From Chloroflexota bacterium (GTDB lineage Bacteria; Chloroflexota; Limnocylindria; QHBO01), in contig JBBDXT010000004.1 of NCBI GenBank assembly GCA_040902225.1, forward strand, positions 3,187 through 53,959: DNA of 50,773 bases, read 5' to 3'. A program made the position numbers and the translations under genes. The notes under the pieces were generated by a model that ran no database searches, had not been told where the DNA came from, and was given only the letters and a program-made list of their open reading frames with translations. This document shows positions 1 to 8,424 of the stretch, piece after piece (the stretch's first letter is position 1; every line of letters begins with the position of its first letter).

Positions 1-730
1 GCCCCGGTGCGGGGCCCGGCGCCGGACGGGGAGCCAGGGCTGCCAGCCGTCTTGTGGCTATCGCCACCGCGCGGGCCGAGATGTCACCGCCGAGGACGCG
101 CGCTCCGCGATCGGCGGCACCGACCAGCAGGGCGCCGGAGCCGCAGAACGGGTCGACCACCAGGTCGCCGCGCCGGACGCCAGCGATGGCCGCCAGTTGG
201 CGGCCCAGCTCGATCGGCTTCTCGGTCGGGTAACGGCCGGCTAAGCGCGACGCCACCGCCGGCACCGACACCAGATCGCGGCCCGCCAGGGTTCGCGAGC
301 CCGGCTGCAGGCCGACCACCACGTACTCGACCTGATGGCGCAGGCCACTGCCCAAGCCCGGCTGCTGCTTGTCCCAGACCACCAGCCGCTGGCGCGCGAA
401 GCCGGCGGCACGCACTGCGGCCTGCGCGGCGGGTAGTCCGGCCTCGTTGGTGAGCACCATGGCCTGGCCATCGGCGGCCATCCGGCGCCGCGCCATGCCC
501 AGAATCCGGCCGATCTGCGGCCAGCTCAGCGACCCCCGAAACCAGTGGCGTAGGTATTCGCCGCCGTGGCGGTGGACCGTGTCGTAGGGAGGATCCGTCA
601 GGAGTAGGAAGAGGCTGGCGGGTGCCAAGTCCCGGAGCATGTCGCGCGCTGCCAAGCGCCGGACACGCAGCCGCGAGTCCGGCGGTCCGGGGCTAGTGCG
701 TGCTACCCTCGCCGATGGGGGAGATCCCAC
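1..730 (-). CDS. Orphan beta-type DNA methyltransferase, C-terminus cut by window edge
   Basis: Reading the minus strand from a GTG at 730 gives an open frame that runs off the left edge. A Shine-Dalgarno-like AGGGAG lies about 6 nt upstream of the GTG, which decided the start. The protein shows the catalytic motif DPPY near residue 35, later TEKPIELG, and then the SAM-binding motif DPFCGSG. The order catalytic motif then SAM motif is that of beta-class N6-adenine or N4-cytosine DNA methyltransferases. No cognate endonuclease is visible next to it, although one could lie beyond the left edge. It is divergent from the MerR-like gene at 818. Target specificity cannot be read from the sequence. 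Confidence 0.75.
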   Translation of the reverse strand, partial: MGSPPSARVARTSPGPPDSRLRVRRLAARDMLRDLAPASLFLLLTDPPYDTVHRHGGEYLRHWFRGSLSWPQIGRILGMARRRMAADGQAMVLTNEAGLPAAQAAVRAAGFARQRLVVWDKQQPGLGSGLRHQVEYVVVGLQPGSRTLAGRDLVSVPAVASRLAGRYPTEKPIELGRQLAAIAGVRRGDLVVDPFCGSGALLVGAADRGARVLGGDISARAVAIATRRLAALAPRPAPGPAPG

Positions 731-817
731 GTATTTCTCCCTGACTCGATCCCCGCCGGCAGCTCGGCGGCTACCGGGGGGACCGATCGTGCTAACTGAG
801 GTTGTGGGGGTCTTGCG

Positions 818-1969
818 GTGTCCCACCTCCGTCAGGCGACGGGTTCCACCCGCGCGTCGCGCAAGGTCTCACTCGAGCCCGCGCCAACTCACCACGCAAA
901 GTCCCCCGAGCGCGATGGAGGCGAAGCTCCGGTCTACCGATTCCTAGCCGAGGCCGCCCGGGCCGCGGGCTTCACGGAGATCACGCCGTCGCATGTCCAT
1001 CTCTTCGCCAAGGCTCGGCTGATCCCGCCGACGTCGACGCGTCGCTCGGTAGGGTTCCATGGCTTCGCCACCGAACTGCGGCCGCGCGTCGTGGAGCAGC
1101 TCTTGGCGCTATGCGCCCTGCGGCGGCTGACACGATCTCGCAAGGCGCTCGCGGTCCTGCTTTGGGTCGACGGTTGGGATATCCCGATGGACATGCTCAA
1201 GGTGGCGCTCCGATCGCCGCTCCCTACTGCACGCTTGTCTCGCTCTGACCGCTCACTCGACCGTGTTGACCGCATCGCGAGACGAAACCTGCCAAGGCTC
1301 ATGCGCATGCTGCGACCAGGCCGGATGGGTGGCGCTGCGCTGGATGCGGCAGCGGCCTTGGCTCCCGTGCTATGGGCGCTGGTGGACCGGATCGACTCGG
1401 TGGCGGGATCGAATCTGGAGCGCCTGGTGGGCTTGCACCGGGGCCGCACCGACGGCCTCCCTGGGGCGAAGCCGTGGCTTACCGGGCGTCCGTCATTCGC
1501 CTGGAACGCCATGCTCCGCTATGCCGTTCCATCGCGGGTGCGCCCCTACATCGCGGCGGCGGACCAAGGGACCCTCGATCGATCCCGCCTGCACGCGCGC
1601 TTCCTGATCTACGAGCTACCCGCGTTCGCGCGCGGCTTAGAAGCCCGTAAGGGCGTTGGTTTCGGTGGTCTGCGCTTCGTCGCCCAACTCGGCCCGCAAC
1701 ACGCGGCAATGCTGGGATGCATCGCAGTCGTGGCCGACAGCTTCCCGGCGATGTCGCGGCGCTTTGACCTCCTTATCGAAGGCGTGGCGCCGTTCGCCGA
1801 ACCGCGCGACATCCTCCTGGCGCTGGCTTCGGAATACGCCTCACAACACTGCGACCAAGCCGGCTTGCTGCGCCGACATGGCCTGGACGGTCTCATTGAA
1901 CGCGGGCTGGCTCGCCGCCTGGAAGGGGTGGATGACCTGCTGACCCGCGCCGAGGCTTTCGCAGCCTGA
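818..1969 (+). CDS. MerR-like helix-turn-helix protein of unknown function
   Basis: 383 residues. GTG at 818 is the only sensible start, because an in-frame stop lies about 20 nt upstream. Residues about 40-125 resemble a MerR-type winged helix: a short helix pair, then LIPPTSTRR as in the wing of MerR proteins, then a basic helical stretch. The remaining ~250 residues are Ala/Leu/Arg-rich, probably helical, and match no family I recognise. It lies between an orphan methyltransferase and a type II restriction system, so a regulatory or accessory role in the island is possible. That is inference from position only. Confidence 0.6.
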   Translation: MSHLRQATGSTRASRKVSLEPAPTHHAKSPERDGGEAPVYRFLAEAARAAGFTEITPSHVHLFAKARLIPPTSTRRSVGFHGFATELRPRVVEQLLALCALRRLTRSRKALAVLLWVDGWDIPMDMLKVALRSPLPTARLSRSDRSLDRVDRIARRNLPRLMRMLRPGRMGGAALDAAAALAPVLWALVDRIDSVAGSNLERLVGLHRGRTDGLPGAKPWLTGRPSFAWNAMLRYAVPSRVRPYIAAADQGTLDRSRLHARFLIYELPAFARGLEARKGVGFGGLRFVAQLGPQHAAMLGCIAVVADSFPAMSRRFDLLIEGVAPFAEPRDILLALASEYASQHCDQAGLLRRHGLDGLIERGLARRLEGVDDLLTRAEAFAA

Positions 1970-2204
1970 ACCGATGCAGACTTGCCCTTGATGAACCGCT
2001 CGGGCTTTCTTAGCGCAGGGTCAGATCCCTAATCACGAGGGCCGGGTGAGGTTACAACGAAGACCTGCTGTGGCTCGTGGGGATACGCGCCGCGCGTGGG
2101 ACGCCTTTCGAGGACTCCCTGAGCGGGTGGCCCCTGTAGGGCGGCTCGGTCCTGCCTCCAGGCCGGCGCGCACTCACGACCTCCGAGCTGTCGCGTCCCG
2201 GTGG

Positions 2205-2210
2205 CATGAT
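2205..2210 (+). promoter_or_regulatory. Putative -10 CATGAT, leaderless start of the XamI-linked methyltransferase
   Basis: CATGAT ends exactly 6 nt before the ATG at 2217, and no Shine-Dalgarno sequence is present. The spacing fits transcription beginning at the start codon, a pattern repeated through the window. Confidence 0.4.
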
Positions 2211-2216
2211 GCCGGC

Positions 2217-3857
2217 ATGGCCGTTGCGTTCCCCCGCCCCGCTTCACCCGCCTTAGAACCCACGGCCGGAGCTTTGCTCGTGCGCCTGGCGCTTGACCTT
2301 GGCGCCGAGGAGTGCGGCGGTCCACTGACCGAGGCGGAACGCGTCCTCCTCAACGTCGCCCGCGATCTGCCGCCGACTGAGACCGCCGCTCAGACTGAGG
2401 CCCGCCTCAGCATTACCCTCGGGAGCGATCCTCTCGGCGAGCAGCTTCTCCGCTGGCGGTCACCTGCCGACCGACGCCCGGACGGTGCGTTCTACACCCC
2501 GGCAGCCATCGTGGAGCCGATGGTGGAGTGGGCGCTCGCGCAAGCGCCGGAGCGGGTCGTGGACGCAGGCTGCGGCAGCGGCAGATTCGCCGCCGAGATT
2601 GCACGACGCCGGCCCGCGCTGCCAATCGTCGCGGTCGACCGAGACCCGTTGGCGACGCTTCTCACCCGCGCCGCGCTCGCGGTCTTGGGTGCCGAGCGCC
2701 CCGTTGTGCTGCATACCGACTACCTCGGTCTCAAGCTGCCCGCGATACCCGGCCGCACCGCTTGGATTGGGAACCCCCCGTATGTCCGACACCACGACCT
2801 TGAGCCTGAGGTCAAGCGTTGGGCTGCGACCGCCGGGGCGGCTCTCGGTCGCCCGGTCTCCAGTCTGTCCGGGCTACATGCGTACTTTTTCCTGGCCACC
2901 GCACTCTTTGTCGAGCCGGGGGACGTGGGCACCTTCGTCACCAGCGCGGAGTGGCTCGACATCGGCTACGGCGCCCTGATCCGCCAGCTCCTCATGGACG
3001 GCTTGGGCTTGGAGTCTCTCCACGTTTTGGAGCCCACAGCCGTGCCGTTTGCGGACGTAATGACGACGGCTGCGATCGCGTGCTTCCGTGCGGGTGCGCG
3101 CCCCGAACGCGTGCGCCTCGAGTCGGTGTCCGATCTCGATGCCCTTGACGGTCTAGATGGTGGCCGCGCACTCCCTCGGGAGCAGCTCGAACTGAACCAT
3201 CGGTGGACCGGTCTACTCCGCCCGCACGTCGCCCCGGTGTCTGGCCCGACGCTAGGCACCATCGGCCGCGTCAGTCGAGGCGTCGTGACCGGGGCAAACG
3301 ACTACTTCCTCCTCACCCGCGAACGAGCCGCCAAGCTGGGCATCCTCGAATGGTGCCGGCCTGCGATCACCTCAGCGGTGGAGGTGCTCGACGCTGGTGG
3401 GGTGGTCCGTGATGGACCTGACCGGCGCCTCCTGCTTGCGCCTCCGCGCGACGTGGACCGCACGGCTCACCCCGCCTTGGACCGCTATCTCCGGCGGGGA
3501 GAGCGCCGGCCGGCGGACGCACCGGCCATTGTTGACCGGTACATCACCTCGCACCGGATTCCGTGGTGGCACCATGGCCGGCTTCGCTCGCCGCCCATTG
3601 TGGCTTCCTACATGGCACGCCGACCGCCGGTCTTCGCCCTCAACCCCGACGGCCTTGCCCTCGTGAACATCGCTCACGGGCTCTACCCGTATCGCGAGCT
3701 GAGCGAGGAGGAGCTGGGCGCCCTCGTCCTGCACCTGAACGGGCTGCGGGAGAGCTTCCGCGGCCGCGGGCGCACCTACCACGGTGGCCTGGAGAAGTTC
3801 GAGCCGCGAGAGATGGAGGCCCTGGTCGTCCCCGACGCCGAGCGGTGGGTTCGATGA
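2217..3857 (+). CDS. Type II restriction-modification N6-adenine DNA methyltransferase (gamma type)
   Basis: 546 residues. The frame is open further upstream, but ATG 2217 is preferred because a CATGAT hexamer sits 6 nt before it and the domain begins after it. GAFYTP (residues 90-95) is the motif X region, DAGCGSG (116-122) the SAM-binding motif I, and IGNPPYVRH (from 184) the catalytic motif IV. The order I then IV and the large C-terminal half, a presumed target recognition domain, match TaqI/Eco57I-like gamma-class adenine methyltransferases. The stop overlaps the endonuclease start (ATGA, 3854-3857), so the two are translationally coupled. Its job would be to protect the site cut by that enzyme. 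Confidence 0.88.
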   Translation: MAVAFPRPASPALEPTAGALLVRLALDLGAEECGGPLTEAERVLLNVARDLPPTETAAQTEARLSITLGSDPLGEQLLRWRSPADRRPDGAFYTPAAIVEPMVEWALAQAPERVVDAGCGSGRFAAEIARRRPALPIVAVDRDPLATLLTRAALAVLGAERPVVLHTDYLGLKLPAIPGRTAWIGNPPYVRHHDLEPEVKRWAATAGAALGRPVSSLSGLHAYFFLATALFVEPGDVGTFVTSAEWLDIGYGALIRQLLMDGLGLESLHVLEPTAVPFADVMTTAAIACFRAGARPERVRLESVSDLDALDGLDGGRALPREQLELNHRWTGLLRPHVAPVSGPTLGTIGRVSRGVVTGANDYFLLTRERAAKLGILEWCRPAITSAVEVLDAGGVVRDGPDRRLLLAPPRDVDRTAHPALDRYLRRGERRPADAPAIVDRYITSHRIPWWHHGRLRSPPIVASYMARRPPVFALNPDGLALVNIAHGLYPYRELSEEELGALVLHLNGLRESFRGRGRTYHGGLEKFEPREMEALVVPDAERWVR

Positions 3858-4768
3858 CAGGGCTGGTGGCACCGTCGGCTTGGGCCGATGAGGAATTGGA
3901 GCGGCAGCGACGCGTGGCAATCGCGCAGTTCATCGAGGACCGGATGGCTGAGGGCAGTGCCAGCTATCGCGCCCACTTCGCCGCCAACGTGGTACTCATC
4001 GAGCAACTCTTCGCGGACACCGACAACCTACTCGCCTTCGCGGACGGCGCGGCGCTGGCAGCCCTGCCGCCCCTCCTCCAGGTCGCCCGCTACCTGGCCG
4101 CGCCAGCGATCAGCGGCGACGACCTAGACACGCTGGCGGGCAGAGCCATCAGTGACCGCCGACGCCTTGACCCTGAGCTGGGCCGCTTGGCGGCGGAGGT
4201 GATTTTGGCTGCGGTGGACCCGGAGCGGTTCCCGTGGCTCGTCGAGACGCGACCCCGGCCACCCACCATCGAAGAACGGGGCTTGGCGATACGGTGGACC
4301 GCAGGTCTACGGGCGGCGCAGCAGGCGCAGATGGGCCGCCGGAGCGAGTCCGCGGGTCGGCAAGAGGCGGCGGTGCGTGGCCTTCTGGAGGCGCACGGAT
4401 TCGAGGAGGTGGCACGTCGCCCGATCACGGTAGGGGGCGGTCTAGAGCCGGGCGAGTTCTGTCGGGAGACGCGGGTCGTGGGCCGCAAGTGCGACGTACC
4501 CACCCGCCTCCGAGACCGCCGCTTCCTGCTGCTGGAGTGCAAGGTCAGTAACAGCCCGGTGAACAGCGTGAAGCGGCTGAACAATGACGTCCTAGTCAAG
4601 GCTGGTGTCTGGCGCCAGGCGTTCGGACGGACGGCCATCACGGCAGCCGTGCTGGCCGGCGTCTACAAGCTCACGAACCTCCGCGACGCGCAGGAGGGCG
4701 GCGTGGCCATCTTCTGGGAGCACGACCTCGCGCCTCTCGTGGACTTCCTGCAGCAGACCAGCGCCTGA
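3854..4768 (+). CDS. XamI-family type II restriction endonuclease
   Basis: 304 residues, starting at the ATG that overlaps the methyltransferase stop. A PD-(D/E)XK-type centre is visible: CDVP near residue 216, then LLLECKVSNS about 15 residues later, where Glu and Lys would bind metal and activate water. The following NSVKRLNNDVLVKAG, the GVYKLTNL stretch and the FWEHDL tail match the XamI family as I know it. XamI itself is an isoschizomer of SalI (GTCGAC); whether this protein keeps that specificity cannot be read from the sequence. The GTCGAC hexamer occurs in the window, for example in the 818 gene, so chromosomal sites would need methylation. Confidence 0.8.
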   Translation: MTGLVAPSAWADEELERQRRVAIAQFIEDRMAEGSASYRAHFAANVVLIEQLFADTDNLLAFADGAALAALPPLLQVARYLAAPAISGDDLDTLAGRAISDRRRLDPELGRLAAEVILAAVDPERFPWLVETRPRPPTIEERGLAIRWTAGLRAAQQAQMGRRSESAGRQEAAVRGLLEAHGFEEVARRPITVGGGLEPGEFCRETRVVGRKCDVPTRLRDRRFLLLECKVSNSPVNSVKRLNNDVLVKAGVWRQAFGRTAITAAVLAGVYKLTNLRDAQEGGVAIFWEHDLAPLVDFLQQTSA

Positions 4769-4879
4769 CCGCGGGCCGCCTCCTCGGCCGCGAATCGAAA
4801 GTGCTCTCGCCGAGCACGGGGAATCGCCAGGATAGAGAGGGCCTCGTTTGCGCGCCTGCCGCCCGCGCTGGCGCGCGCT
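4769..4879. other. Short convergent intergenic region
   Basis: The restriction operon and the Ymh gene converge here. GC-rich imperfect palindromes are present, but no hairpin followed by a T-run is clear, so no terminator is called. Confidence 0.3.
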
Positions 4880-5704
4880 TCAAGCTAAGCGTGCAGGACT
4901 CGTGGTAACAGCCACGTCCAGCCGCCGGTGGAGGAAAGAAACGATCGTCAAGAGTTCGAGAGCCTCTTCCTCAGTCACGATCCGGAAGCCAACCTTGGGT
5001 ACATGGGCGGGGAGGTTCCGAAAGTATGAGAATGTGCCCTTCATCATCAAGACAACGCCGCGGTGCTCGCTCCTGTCGTTCTCGGTCGTCAGGGAATTCC
5101 ACGCGAGCAACGGCGTGCGGTTGTCTTCTATCCCCAGTGCCTGGTCGACAAGCGCGTGGCCATCGACGGTCAGCCCAGTCCGGTCCCGCAGCTTCTGGGC
5201 GACGCTCTTTGTCGCCTCAAAGACAGCGTGGAAGTAGTTGCCTTCGAGCAGTTCCGGTCGACAAAACCGTGAGACGTCAGCGGCGATAGCCCGCCTCACC
5301 AGTTCCGAACGCAGCTTGCTGGCTCGCTGCTGAGCCTCGGTCAGAGTCGTCGCCGCTGGGACAGCCTCCAGTTTGCCGTCGTCCCGGATTTGTATCCCTG
5401 CGAACGCGAGTATCAAGTTGAGCTCGTGGCGTCGATACTCGAACAGGTCGCGATTCTCGCGATACCGCACGGGATCGAGGGCGAGCTGGATGAGCTTTCC
5501 GACGCGGCTCCCCGATTTGTCGCGCGTCTGCCCGTCTTGTAGACCAAGAAACAGCCGGTCTCGCTTCGTAATCCCGCCGGGATCTTGGAACCCACATGCC
5601 GTAAGCAGGGTTGCGATCTCGCTCCCTGTGAATCCGCCATACGTCTCGCCGAGGATCTTGCTGATCTCCATCAGCTCGTTGTCGCTGAAGGGACGGATGG
5701 TCAT
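4880..5704 (-). CDS. Ymh-family protein (TIGR02391-like), defence-associated
   Basis: 274 residues, ATG 5704 with GGGAG about 6 nt upstream. The C-terminal half (from about residue 150: LEGNYFHAVFEATKSVAQ, then LLAWNSL, then EHRGVVLMMKGTFSYFRNL) matches the Ymh family, a conserved domain often found beside restriction loci and sometimes labelled abortive-infection-like. The molecular activity is unknown. The N-terminal 130 residues are helical with no recognised domain. It lies downstream of the RloC-like gene on the same strand, separated only by the hsdR stump. Codon use is visibly less GC-rich than in the housekeeping genes, suggesting acquisition as part of the island. Confidence 0.78.
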   Translation of the reverse strand: MTIRPFSDNELMEISKILGETYGGFTGSEIATLLTACGFQDPGGITKRDRLFLGLQDGQTRDKSGSRVGKLIQLALDPVRYRENRDLFEYRRHELNLILAFAGIQIRDDGKLEAVPAATTLTEAQQRASKLRSELVRRAIAADVSRFCRPELLEGNYFHAVFEATKSVAQKLRDRTGLTVDGHALVDQALGIEDNRTPLLAWNSLTTENDRSEHRGVVLMMKGTFSYFRNLPAHVPKVGFRIVTEEEALELLTIVSFLHRRLDVAVTTSPARLA

Positions 5705-5761
5705 CGTCGCTCCCGATCAGGTGTCGCGCTCTTTCGCCCTGGGACAGTACGCTCGCCCCGT

Positions 5762-5842
5762 TTAGACGTGCTCTCTCCCGAGGCTATCCAGCCAAGCGAG
5801 GGCAGCGTCCTCGACGACGGATTCGGTGAGCCTATCCGTCAT
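5762..5842 (-). pseudogene. hsdR: hsdR N-terminal stump (type I restriction subunit remnant)
   Basis: An ATG at 5842 opens 26 codons before TAA at 5762. The peptide contains TESVVEDAALAWLDSLG, the hallmark N-terminus of type I HsdR subunits, which normally continue for about 1,000 residues. After SLG the family consensus is lost and the frame stops four codons later. The ATG lies inside the last codons of the RloC-like gene, an overlapping layout expected of an intact operon. It is therefore the stump of a deleted hsdR rather than a small gene. Confidence 0.8.
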
Positions 5843-8135
5843 CGCCCTCACCCTCCGCCGTCGCGACGATGCTTATCATTCCCTTGTAGTGCACCGGATC
5901 ACACTTTTCGATCAGTTCTAGCACCTCGCCCAGCACAGACCTGGTCTCGGAGAGAATCGAGGGGTCGTGCTCGGGTTCAGCGATACTCCCGGAATGGGAG
6001 TACGTATGCAGAAAGCGCAGGATGCGCGTCTTCTTCTTCGCATCGAAGTCGACCTCTTCCATTTGCTTGAACAGATCGCCCTGCATAGCTGGGTAGCGGA
6101 AGGCCAGGAAGGTTTCAACCAGCCTTCGTGCGAGGTTTGGCATCCCGTAGTACTCCTCAAGCATGACCTGTGCGTCAGCGCGATGGACCTCCGCATGGAC
6201 CCGCTTGAAGAGATAGTGGTACTCGGACTCGTAGTGCTCGAGAAGGGGATCCATGGGGCCTAGTGAAGCCGTCCGCCGCCCGGCTACGGTATATGCCTTT
6301 AGCAGGTAGAAGCGGGCAGGGCGGAGATCCGGATTCTTCTTCTTCTGATTATGCAGGTGATGAAACCAGTACTTGACCAGCCGAAAGAACCCAAAGTTGT
6401 GTGTCAGAACGAACAGCTGTCCGGCTCCCTGGGTCCGTTCCTTCATGTATCCGAACGCGGAGAACAGCGAGTTCGCGTCTAGGCTCGACACCGGGTCATC
6501 GATCAAGATCACGCTATTCGCCAGGTCAAAAGACCTGTCCTGCAGAGACTTCAGGAAATAAAGGAACGCAATAGCAGTCTTCTCGCTCTCGCTGAGGTCG
6601 CCTGCCGGCTGCCCGCCTCTTGTCATCGCATAGCCGGCATCCTTGACGTCCAGGTGGAGCTCGTCGTGACCAAGATAGGAGCGAAGCTCGGCATTGAGTT
6701 CTTCGGCTGGCCGTCGGTGCTCGACAATCTCTCGCTCGATGGCCTCGATCCTAGTCTTCAGTATCGGCGGATTATTGCTCACCGCCTGCAGGGCAGACTC
6801 GGCGTCCGTCACCGCGTCGCTGAGTAGACGGTACTGTGCGAACGCCTCGGCGGCATAGGATCGCTCGAGTGCCTCGCAAGCTTCTTTGACCTTGTTCGCG
6901 AAATCGGTCGTGGTCTCGTTGTGCTTCTCGATGGCTTCATTGACGGCTTGGATAACCCGAATCAGGGCGGCGCGATCTGGGCGGGACGTACCTTGCAGCG
7001 CGCTCTCCGACGACATGCGTTCAAACGGGGACTCACGCTTGCGGAGAAGGACCTCGCGCAATACATTGAGGTAGGCCGAAGCCTCCTCGAGCATCCGGCG
7101 AGCCTGTGACGTCGCCTCCTGCAGCTCGGGTTCGAGGTGGTCGTACAGTCGGGCCGGGTCCGGGAACAGCACTGCAGCCAGACGCTCGCGCTCTGACTCT
7201 ACCCGGTTCGCAAGCGCCGCGACTTCGGACTGAAAACTCGCAAAGGCCTCGTTGAAATGGGCTTCTAGCCTGTGAACGCGGGCTGCCGGCAGGGGTTGAT
7301 CGCAGAACCTGCATTTGTCGGTTTTCCGATCGCCTGAGTGAAGCGCCAGACCCTTCTGGACCCACGCGCCGACTTCCCCATCTCCGACCAGCTCGTCGAT
7401 GACCTGCGACACCACGGACCGTTGCAGGAGGACCTCGGCTTCGATCGCTAGACCATCGAACTCAGTTACCTGAACAGCAACCCCAGGCACGGTGTCTCTG
7501 GGCTGAGCATCTTTCTGCTTTCGCAGTTTTTCCTTGTCATCATCCGGCAGCAGGGCGGCAGCCGCCGACGCCTCGGTCTGTTGCGCGATCGTCTGCTTGA
7601 ACAGCCTCTTGTCGTAATTGTTGTACTTGGGAGCGTGCGAACTGATCAGGAGTTCCTTGATAACCCTGGCCTTGTTGATGCACAAGTCGTCCAGCGCGTT
7701 TTCGGCTCTCGACTTCTCCGTCCGGACCCTCGCCACCTCCTTTTCTGCCCTGACAAGCTCATCTTTAAGCTTCTCGACCTGCTTCTGCTTCTCAACGCTG
7801 TCCTCACCGAAATAGTAGATGGGGTCCATTCTTTCGCCAGCCGCGACGATGGTGGAAGCGATGAAGTCCCGGTTGAACACTCGAACCGTCGGCAGGCGTG
7901 CAGTCACCAGATCGTGGCCTGAGACTTTCGCGCCGTCGATCTCAAACTCAACATTGCCTTGGGCGACGCCAGAACGCGTCTGAAGATGGCCGAACAAAGA
8001 GGAGAGCGTGGTCTTGCCCGAACCATTCCAGCCGTAGATCAGATTGAACTGGCCGAAGGACCGTAGATCCGCTGGCCAGGTGAATTCGCGAAAGACCCGA
8101 TGCCCTTCGATCTTGCTGATGCGGGTGACCTTCAC
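5832..8135 (-). CDS. RloC-like zinc-hook ATPase, candidate tRNA anticodon nuclease
   Basis: 767 residues from a GTG at 8135 that overlaps the hsdS remnant stop (GTGA). An upstream ATG in the same frame would add 31 unrelated residues. Visible motifs: Walker A GWNGSGKT (35-42); coiled coil about 112-150; CRFC (275-278), a CxxC as in Rad50/RloC zinc hooks; signature LSESEKTA (514-521); Walker B ILIDDPVSSLD (from 544); LTHN H-loop (577-580). This is the AAA_13/PrrC/RloC architecture. In the C-terminal nuclease region, R670, E674 (R-x3-E) and H714 could form the Arg-Glu-His triad known from PrrC and RloC. RloC cuts tRNA at the wobble position under DNA-damage or phage stress. Function here is inferred from architecture and hsd context; other AAA_13 effectors remain possible. 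Confidence 0.75.
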   Translation of the reverse strand: MKVTRISKIEGHRVFREFTWPADLRSFGQFNLIYGWNGSGKTTLSSLFGHLQTRSGVAQGNVEFEIDGAKVSGHDLVTARLPTVRVFNRDFIASTIVAAGERMDPIYYFGEDSVEKQKQVEKLKDELVRAEKEVARVRTEKSRAENALDDLCINKARVIKELLISSHAPKYNNYDKRLFKQTIAQQTEASAAAALLPDDDKEKLRKQKDAQPRDTVPGVAVQVTEFDGLAIEAEVLLQRSVVSQVIDELVGDGEVGAWVQKGLALHSGDRKTDKCRFCDQPLPAARVHRLEAHFNEAFASFQSEVAALANRVESERERLAAVLFPDPARLYDHLEPELQEATSQARRMLEEASAYLNVLREVLLRKRESPFERMSSESALQGTSRPDRAALIRVIQAVNEAIEKHNETTTDFANKVKEACEALERSYAAEAFAQYRLLSDAVTDAESALQAVSNNPPILKTRIEAIEREIVEHRRPAEELNAELRSYLGHDELHLDVKDAGYAMTRGGQPAGDLSESEKTAIAFLYFLKSLQDRSFDLANSVILIDDPVSSLDANSLFSAFGYMKERTQGAGQLFVLTHNFGFFRLVKYWFHHLHNQKKKNPDLRPARFYLLKAYTVAGRRTASLGPMDPLLEHYESEYHYLFKRVHAEVHRADAQVMLEEYYGMPNLARRLVETFLAFRYPAMQGDLFKQMEEVDFDAKKKTRILRFLHTYSHSGSIAEPEHDPSILSETRSVLGEVLELIEKCDPVHYKGMISIVATAEGEGDDG

Positions 8136-8284
8136 GGTTCTACCACCAGCAACCGCTCGGCATCCTTCACCCGCACCTCGCCGGAGATGACCTTGGGCAG
8201 GAGCGCGTCGCGCTTGAAGCTGCCGCAAGCGGTCGTGCCGACGCCTGAGCTGCCCTGCCTCACGTTCTGCACGCGGTCCTCATC
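8132..8284 (-). pseudogene. hsdS: hsdS C-terminal remnant (type I specificity subunit)
   Basis: An open stretch on the minus strand ends DALLPKVISGEVRVKDAER plus a short tail and TGA. This is the characteristic C-terminus of type I HsdS proteins (LLPKLISGEIRV-like). Only about 50 codons are recognisable; the two target recognition domains and any hsdM are gone. The TGA overlaps the GTG of the RloC-like gene, so the original hsdS-rloC coupling is preserved. The frame stays open some way further upstream, but that sequence does not look like HsdS. Confidence 0.75.
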
Positions 8285-8424
8285 CCACACTCCCCGGTCA
8301 CCCTCTACGCCTCGCCTGGCGCAATTGGCCGGTGGACCCTGACAGTATGGTCAGGTCCGTTACCTTGCGGCGTGCCATATACAATGCTTGGTCATGGTGG
8401 CAACTATGCGTAAATGGGTCTGAG

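Noticed and set aside
1021-1200. Possible avoidance of the SalI/XamI site GTCGAC as a mark of active restriction
   Set aside because: The hexamer occurs here and elsewhere (for example near 11535), so no obvious depletion; a proper count needs computation.
1263-1607. Alternative-frame open stretches within the MerR-like gene and throughout the window
   Set aside because: Very high GC creates long open frames on all strands; these lack family motifs and overlap well-supported genes.
2046-2216. Longer N-terminus for the XamI-linked methyltransferase
   Set aside because: The added 57 residues are basic, low-complexity and unlike the family; a -10 hexamer sits just before ATG 2217.
4769-4879. 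Bidirectional terminator between the convergent restriction and Ymh genes
   Set aside because: Only imperfect GC palindromes, no T-run on either strand.
8136-8228. ATG 8228 start for the RloC-like gene
   Set aside because: It would read through the hsdS remnant in another frame; the GTG at 8135 gives the typical N-terminus and a GTGA overlap.
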